Shown piece by piece: positions 58,996 through 64,000 of a stretch of 64,000 bases of DNA (its first letter is position 1; each line of letters starts with the position of its first letter). Source of the DNA: Rickettsia tamurae. Its GTDB lineage: Bacteria; Pseudomonadota; Alphaproteobacteria; Rickettsiales; Rickettsiaceae. The notes below the pieces were generated by a model, which worked only from the letters and a program-made list of their open reading frames with translations, ran no database searches and was not told where the DNA came from. The stretch lies in NCBI RefSeq assembly GCF_000751075.1, contig NZ_CCMG01000011.1:21107-85106 (forward strand), read 5' to 3'. Position numbers and translations under genes: made by a program.

Positions 58996-59024
58996 GTCAT
59001 CCCGTGGTCAAGCCACGGAATGAC
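58996..59024. repeat. Minimal family B palindrome
   Basis: GTCATCCCGTGG ... CCACGGAATGAC, followed by a B outer arm remnant (TCTATACAACAACAC). It lies just ahead of the dehydrogenase relic. Confidence 0.65.
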
Positions 59025-59081
59025 ACCGAATGCGTTTTTCGATCTATACAACAACACTGGTATATTTATAAGGAGGTAAAA

Positions 59082-59859
59082 ATGAAAGACAAAGTAGCAG
59101 TTATTGCCGGTTCTACTAGCGGTATCGGGCTTGAGATAGCAAAACATTTTGCAAAACTTGAGTCTAAAATAGTTATTAACGGTTTTGCAAAAGAAGATGA
59201 AATAGCCAAAATTTCAGCAGAATTGAAAGAACTTGGTGCAAGTAGCGTATTTTATCAAGGAATAAATTTGGCAGAACCTGATGAAATTCGTTCTATGTTT
59301 GAGAGAATAATAAAAGAATTCGGTAAAATAGACATATTAGTAAATAATGCAGGTATTCAGCATATTGCTCCTATCGATGAATTTCCTGAAGATAAATGGG
59401 AGCAAATTTTGCGTATAGATTTAATAGCCTCTTTCTATACTATAAAATATGCAATACCGATTATGAAAAAAACGGCTTCGGGCGAATTGTTAACATCGCT
59501 TCCGCTCATGCATATGTCGCATCACCTTTTAAGTCGGCATATGTAGCAGCAAAGCACGGTATCCTTGGGCTTACCAAAACCGTTGCTTTAGAAGTCTGAG
59601 AATAATATTACAGTTAATGCTATCTGTCCCGGTTACGTCAACACACACCATTAGTAAGGAATCAAATAGCAGATACTGCTAAAGCTAGATATATCATTGA
59701 AGAATCAGCGTTAAGGGATGTAATCCTTAAATCTCAAGCTACGAAAAATTTGTAGAAGCTGATGAAATAGCAAACTTAGTAATATTCTTATGTAACGAAA
59801 AAGCATCATCAATAACAGGTAGTGGACTCTTGATAGATGGCGGCTGGACGGCACAGTAG
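59082..59859 (+). pseudogene. 3-hydroxybutyrate dehydrogenase-like SDR, broken
   Basis: Short-chain dehydrogenase with a strong ribosome binding site (AGGAGG, 59071). The first frame gives KVAVIAGSTSGIGLEIAKHF (NAD site) and [20 protein letters not shown], then shifts near 59475. The next frame carries the active site [20 protein letters not shown] and stops; further shifts follow before [30 protein letters not shown] and IDGGWTAQ. The GIQHIAPIDEFP and ALRDV-type segments point to the 3-hydroxybutyrate dehydrogenase branch. At least three lesions, so it is not functional. Confidence 0.88.
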
Positions 59860-59978
59860 TTTTTAATTTTTAATATTTGTTAGTTATTGAGAAATAACTA
59901 ACAATAAAAACTTCTTGCAAAAATTTAATTTACTCCTTTACACTTGAAATAAACCAAAATTTATTCAAGGAGAAATTT

Positions 59979-60496
59979 ATGCCAGAAAAAAACATCTACA
60001 TTTTCAAACTGAAGAAACTGAATTAAATAGAGTAAAAAATGCCAAATTAATTCATTTTAAAGATGAACTGGGCAGACCCATAGGTGGGCAATTAGTTATA
60101 GGAGAAGTTGAGGTAAAGCGTAATTTGGGTAAGTTTAAAAAAGCTCTAGCCTATCTTGGAATTATTAAAAATACCAAAAAAGTTATTAAAGAAGAAAAAT
60201 ATACGGAAAAAGTAGTAAGCAAAGAAGAGAAAATTATAGGCACCTATGAATTAGGCAATTTTACTAATGATAAGAATTCCATAGAGAACTTTTTAAACAA
60301 CTTAGATTTCCATGAAGAAAAACTTTACGCATATGATCTTAGTGGTACAAAAGTTGGAGAAGTAGGTGATTTTGGAAAAGTAGTATTAGATGAGAATATT
60401 AAGCTTGATGAAACTATTCTTCAAAAAAATGGAAAATTCTTAGATTTAGAAGGTAAAGCTTTACAAAATCAAAATCAGTTTATACAAAACAAGTAG
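59979..60496 (+). pseudogene. Unknown protein, frameshifted near its start
   Basis: A good ribosome binding site (AAGGAGA) precedes the ATG at 59979. After four codons an A7 tract (59986-59992) puts the sequence out of frame; an A8 would give MPEKKHLHFQTEETELNRVK and run to 60496 (about 171 residues). The rest is lysine/glutamate rich with IGTYELGNFTND and SGTKVGEVGDFGKVVLDENI. No family recognised. The 123-residue piece from 60125 is the only part now open. Confidence 0.5.
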
Positions 60497-61152
60497 TGGA
60501 GTTTATCATTAAACACTTCTACAGACATAAAATATTTTGATGAAGATATTAGAGAGTTAACACAAATCCAAGAGTTATCTCAAATGGAAGTCTTAGGAAG
60601 CTTTTTGACTTCCTCTACAGGAAGACAAGCATCTTATAGCTCTCTTGCAAATAAAATTAAAGTATCAATTCCAACCATTACAAGATGGCTTGAGTCATTT
60701 GAGTCGTTTTTTATAGTTATCGTATTTATCCATGGTCAAATAATATTCCTAGAAGTTTAATAAAAGAGCCAAAAATATATCTATGGGACTGGTCGCTTAT
60801 AGAAGATATGGGAGCAAGATATGAAAATTTTATTGCAAATCATTTATTAAAATTCTGTCATTTTTGGAGTGATTTAGGATTTGGTGAATATGAATTATAT
60901 TTTATTAGAGATAAACAAAAGAAAGAAGTAGATTTTTTAGTAACAAAAAATAACAAACCATGGATGTTGGTTGAAGCTAAAACTTCTTCAAATCAAGAAT
61001 TAAACTCAGATTTAAAATATTTTCAAGAACTTTTAAATTGCCCTTTTGCCTTTCAAGTAGTATTTAATATGGAATATAAAGAGATTGATTACTTCAGTTA
61101 TAATTATCCTGTAATTGTTTCTGCTAAGACTTTCTTATCTCAATTAGTTTAA
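60497..61152 (+). pseudogene. DUF4143-type ATPase C-terminal relic
   Basis: Matches the C-terminal half of DUF4143/AAA proteins: VLGSFLTSSTGRQASYSSLA, a winged helix ITRWLESFESFF, a frameshift at a T6 run (60707-60712; T7 would read FYSYRIYPWSNNIPRSLIKE), then KIYLWDWSLIEDMGARYENF and the nuclease-like ELYFIRDKQKKEVDFLVTKN. The N-terminal ATPase domain is absent. Its start joins directly to the preceding relic, suggesting a deletion. Confidence 0.75.
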
Positions 61153-61241
61153 AGATCACTCATATAAATCATATTTAACACTTTATAAATGATGTAACTT
61201 GTCTATAATAACTAATTAGTAATTAAGTTATTTAAAGCTCG

Positions 61242-62495
61242 ATGAATAGGTCTAAGTTCATTTTTTTATCTGCTATTTCAGGTAATGTACTCGAATATTA
61301 TGATTTTACGGTATATTCAGTTTTTTCGCTGATTATTGGACAAGTTTTTTTTCCAGGCGAATCAGAATTCATTAGAATTCTTCTAAGCCTTGGAGTATTT
61401 GCGGTTGGCTTTTTGACAAGACCGATAGGGGGTATATTATTCGGTTATATCGGTGATAGATACGGTAGACGTATCGCTTTAATAATCTCGATGCTAGGTA
61501 TGACTATTCCGACCTTTATTATGGGTCTCATACCCTCATATGCAAGTATTGGGATTTATGCCCCTATAACTCTAGTTATAATGCGTCTTATTCAAGGTTT
61601 ATGTATCAGCGGTGAAGGAACGGGAGCGGCTATTTTTATCCTTGAACATCGTCAAAATTTAAGACCGGGTTTTACAGCAGGTTTAGTACATGGTTCAAAT
61701 ATTGCTGGTACGTTAATCGCAACATTTATCGGTATTATAATCGAACGTTATTTCTCTCATATAGATTTTGCTTGGCGTTTTGCTTTTCTGCTTGGCGGAT
61801 TTATGGGTCTTGCCGGATTTTACTTGCGGTTGCGTGTATCGGAAACACCGATTTTTAAAATGCTTGAGAAAAAGAAACAAGTTCTTAAAGCACCTTTTTC
61901 CAATGTAATTAGAACTGCTTGGAGATCGATGTTTTTAACTATGTGTATAGGTGCTATCGCTAGCAGTGTTATGTATTTAGTAAAAACATATATAAATGTT
62001 TTCTATTATAATGTAATGCATCTTAGTAATACTATTGCTTTATCATATTTAGCGTATAGTTCGTTTATTGCGATGATAGCGATGCCGCTTGCCGGCGGTA
62101 CTGCCGATATTATCGGAAAATTTAAAATGGCAATGCTTGTTGGTGTTGCTATCTTGATATTGATTTTACCGACCATGTTACTTATGTCGGCAGAAGAGAT
62201 GTGGCAACAAATTATAGCTCTTACAATGCTTGGTATGCTCGCAGGAAGTATAGCAGGTACAGCTTATATATTCGTTATATCCTTGTTTACGGCAGAACAA
62301 AGATTTACCGGTGTGGCTTTCAGCTACAATTTTGCAATAGCGATATTCGGTGGAACTTCACCTATTATTTCTCGTTGGCTTGTAGAGCATACAGGCTTAT
62401 TTTATGCTCCGGCTTTTTATATTATGATCATTGCTGCTGTATTTTTAGTGATTATGTATATGATGAGAAAAGTAATTAAACGAATTATTAATTAA
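61242..62495 (+). CDS. ProP-type MFS carrier (proline/betaine family)
   Basis: Third ProP paralogue in the window and intact: 417 residues, about 12 membrane segments. Loop 2-3 reads GYIGDRYGRRIALIISMLG; GLCISGEGTGAAIFILEHR and AEQRFTGVAFSYNFAIAIFG are family motifs. The substrate is unknown. It differs clearly from the paralogue at 22351 (first half about NVLEYYDFTVYSVF versus NALEWYDYALYAQF), so they are old duplicates. hemF starts 2 bases after its stop. Confidence 0.9.
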   Translation: MNRSKFIFLSAISGNVLEYYDFTVYSVFSLIIGQVFFPGESEFIRILLSLGVFAVGFLTRPIGGILFGYIGDRYGRRIALIISMLGMTIPTFIMGLIPSYASIGIYAPITLVIMRLIQGLCISGEGTGAAIFILEHRQNLRPGFTAGLVHGSNIAGTLIATFIGIIIERYFSHIDFAWRFAFLLGGFMGLAGFYLRLRVSETPIFKMLEKKKQVLKAPFSNVIRTAWRSMFLTMCIGAIASSVMYLVKTYINVFYYNVMHLSNTIALSYLAYSSFIAMIAMPLAGGTADIIGKFKMAMLVGVAILILILPTMLLMSAEEMWQQIIALTMLGMLAGSIAGTAYIFVISLFTAEQRFTGVAFSYNFAIAIFGGTSPIISRWLVEHTGLFYAPAFYIMIIAAVFLVIMYMMRKVIKRIIN

Positions 62496-62497
62496 AT

Positions 62498-63442
62498 ATG
62501 AATATGGAAAACATAGTAAACTCAGCTCCATTTTGTGACAGGCGTGAGGAGCGAAGCCTATATACTAATAGGCGAGCCGACGAACAACAAAGCACAAAGT
62601 GGGGATCAGTTTACTATAAAGAAACAACAAGTAGTTGGTTTACTGATTTACGTGATTTATTGTGCAAAGAATTTGAAAAAATCGAAGAAGAATATGCACA
62701 GACAAAAGGTTTAAAACCGGCTAAGTTTGTACGCACAAGCTGGCAACGTAACGGCGGTGGTGGCGGTGTTATGTCTCTTATGAAAGGAGAAGTATTTGAA
62801 AAAATCGGGGTTAATATATCTACCGTATTCGGTGAATTTTCTCCCGAATTCCGTAGCGAAATTCCAGGAGCAGAGCTAGATGGGAAATTCTTTGCAACAG
62901 GCATTTCATTAGTCGCACATCTTAAATCGCCGTTAATTCCTGCTATGCATTTCAATACTCGTTATATAGAAACTTCTAAAAGTTGGTTTGGCGGCGGTGG
63001 CGATTTAACACCTTTTTATCCGGAAGAAAACGAAACTGCAAAGTTTCATGCAGCTTTTAAAGAAGCGTGCGATAAGTATGATTCTAGCTATTATCCTAAA
63101 TTCAAAAAGCAATGTGACGAATATTTTTATCTAAAGCATCGAAAGGAGCCGAGAGGAGTAGGTGGAATATTCTATGATTACCTAAATAACGGTAATTTTG
63201 AACAGGATTTTGCCTTTACACAGGATGTAGGTAAGGCTTTGTTGTCGGTGTATCCTGAAATCGTTAGAAGTAAGTTACTTTTACCTTGGACAACTGAGCA
63301 GAAAGAATACCAACTTATAAGGCGAGGTAGATATATAGAATTTAATTTGCTATATGACCGCGGTACTAAATTCGGCTTAATGACCGATGGAAATGTCGAA
63401 GCAATATTAATGTCATTGCCACCTGAAGTAAAGTTTAATTGA
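62498..63442 (+). CDS. hemF: Coproporphyrinogen III oxidase, aerobic, with translated repeat near N-terminus
   Basis: Oxygen-dependent conversion of coproporphyrinogen III to protoporphyrinogen IX in heme synthesis. 314 residues. Family motifs: FVRTSWQRNGGGGGVMSLMK, FATGISLVAHLKSPLIPAMH, FNTRYIE, WFGGGGDLTPFYP, HRKEPRGVGGIFYDYLN and EFNLLYDRGTKFGL. Residues about 9-40 (CDRREERSLYTNRRADEQQS) are foreign, encoded by a family D repeat just after the start codon; without them the protein is of usual length. Coupled to the ProP gene upstream. Confidence 0.95.
   Translation: MNMENIVNSAPFCDRREERSLYTNRRADEQQSTKWGSVYYKETTSSWFTDLRDLLCKEFEKIEEEYAQTKGLKPAKFVRTSWQRNGGGGGVMSLMKGEVFEKIGVNISTVFGEFSPEFRSEIPGAELDGKFFATGISLVAHLKSPLIPAMHFNTRYIETSKSWFGGGGDLTPFYPEENETAKFHAAFKEACDKYDSSYYPKFKKQCDEYFYLKHRKEPRGVGGIFYDYLNNGNFEQDFAFTQDVGKALLSVYPEIVRSKLLLPWTTEQKEYQLIRRGRYIEFNLLYDRGTKFGLMTDGNVEAILMSLPPEVKFN
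62535..62600. repeat. Palindromic repeat family D (copy 3), translated in hemF
   Basis: GACAGGCGTGAGGAGCGAAG, then CCTATATACTAATAGG and CGAGCCGACGAACAAC, resembling GACGAGGAGCGGAGCG ... TAATACG in copy 1. Core CCTATATACTAATAGG is nearly symmetric. It is kept in frame within codons 9-40. Confidence 0.55.
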
Positions 63443-63670
63443 CTTTGTGGAAGTTCTATATAGAATCATAACCGAAATAGCAAAACGCTATTTCGGTGTG
63501 TAGCAACCTCTACCAAAAGTGAGAACATCTCTCACATAACTGATGTAATACTCAACCTTATGGTCGGGGAGATAATAGGTATGTCCAGAGCTTAAAGCAT
63601 TACTTTAAGCTTAAAACCTATTATAGCTGACTTTCGGCAGTTTTGCAGTTTTGCTAACTCCCCGACCACC
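63443..63670. ncRNA. Run of four hairpins after hemF: terminator plus possible structured RNA
   Basis: In order: TTCTATATAGAA (63454-63465); ACCGAAATAGC/GCTATTTCGGT with a 5-base loop (63471-63497); GTGAGA/TCTCAC (63519-63535); and a large one, 63561-63668, with three nested perfect stems: TGGTCGGGGAG (11), ATAATAGGT (9) and AGCTTAAAG (9). The second may end hemF transcription, though no T tract follows. The large structure may be a structured RNA, a mobile-element end or another palindromic repeat. No ORF here. Confidence 0.4.
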
Positions 63671-63720
63671 AGGGGTTTATTTCTCTTCGATGGTTGAAAC
63701 TTGAGCAATTTAAGTTTAAT

Positions 63721-63914
63721 TAAATCGGGAGTCCAACCAAACTAACAAGAGCCTACCTAAATTCGTAGCAGAGTTTACTTCAAAAGAAAATTTAGAAATC
63801 CTAAAAGTTGAGATAACAGAGTTGCTAGAAAGACCTTTGAAAAAGAGAGATATCAACGCAATAGAGAAACGCTTAGCAGAACTAGAAGCAATATTTGGTA
63901 TTGCTAAAGTATAG
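63721..63914 (+). pseudogene. C-terminal tail of an unknown gene
   Basis: An open stretch without a start codon reads NRESNQTNKSLPKFVAEFTS, then KENLEILKVEITELLERPLK and KRLAELEAIFGIAKV before the TAG at 63912-63914. The predicted coiled helix looks like real protein. Its family is not recognised. It begins about 50 bases after the large hairpin. Confidence 0.4.
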
Positions 63915-63920
63915 ATGAGC

Positions 63921-64000
63921 AGGCATTGCTTTCATTTATGTCATTCCTGCTTTCCTTTCACGGAAAGACATTGCCCACATGGATCGGTTTTAACGTCATT
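63921..64000. repeat. Type C-like palindrome running off the window
   Basis: GGCATTGCTTTC, TGTCATTCCTGC and GACATTGCCCACATGGATC, then CGTCATT at the very end, the start of a family A arm. It is cut by the window edge. Confidence 0.5.

Noticed and set aside
63561..63671. tRNA-like gene ending in ACCA
   Set aside because: The outer stem and the ACCA resemble a tRNA acceptor, but there is no T arm, D arm or anticodon arm. The tmRNA and RNase P RNA signatures are also absent.

Overview
The window is from a Rickettsia chromosome, most likely of the spotted fever or a transitional group. The evidence is the AT-rich sequence, the host-dependent gene set, many short palindromic repeats of the kind known as Rickettsia palindromic elements (RPE), an RPE1 peptide inserted in frame in two enzymes, a retropepsin-like protease matching the one described from R. 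conorii, several ProP-type carriers and toxin-antitoxin genes. I cannot fix the species from sequence alone.

Layout. 1-3.7 kb is a decayed accessory region ending at tRNA-Arg: a broken ProP carrier, LRR/TPR and ankyrin reading frames, a phage lysozyme tail and a frameshifted unknown gene. 3.8-7.6 kb holds a DUF167 protein, htpG and hemA. 7.6-9.1 kb is gene-poor, with helix-turn-helix relics and a nested palindrome. 9.1-24 kb is housekeeping: tig, obgE, gltA, a HigBA-like module, uracil-DNA glycosylase, rluD, the prmC-trmB fusion (trmB part frameshifted), sua5, glyS/glyQ, queH and proP. 23.8-27.2 kb is a three-gene minus-strand cluster whose first two proteins resemble GspL/PilM-PilN and PilO/GspM. 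27.3-41 kb holds alaS, truA, rpoD, dnaG, a polyprenol kinase-like gene, greA, pntAB/pntAA, lolA, the SRP RNA, dnaX and ybaB.

41-49.7 kb mixes an ankyrin gene coupled to a 53-residue gene, the retropepsin, a RelE toxin with its antitoxin, glnQ, a metallo-hydrolase, a PAP2 phosphatase, a dead DinJ/YafQ-like pair that keeps its promoter and operator, lptF, holC, tRNA-Leu and dapE. 49.7-52.3 kb is the wreck of a restriction-modification gene that was apparently one nuclease-methylase-specificity chain. A broken nhaA follows, then a DUF218 gene, lipB, an amidase, tRNA-Thr, rpsP, rpmG, mutL with a small zinc-ribbon gene, a broken 3-hydroxybutyrate dehydrogenase-like gene, an unknown relic, a DUF4143 relic, another ProP carrier and hemF. 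The last 550 bases hold a run of hairpins and a gene tail.

The main theme is reductive decay combined with small palindromic elements. Four recurrent palindrome families (here A, B, C, D) plus RPE1 fill most intergenic gaps, nest in each other, supply stop codons (pntAA, the retropepsin) and are translated inside prmC, udg, dapE and hemF. The less expected signals are the GspL/PilO-like pair, a ten-A tract in dnaX placed to yield a gamma-like product by slippage, the single-chain restriction-modification relic, and palindromic operators at two toxin-antitoxin loci.
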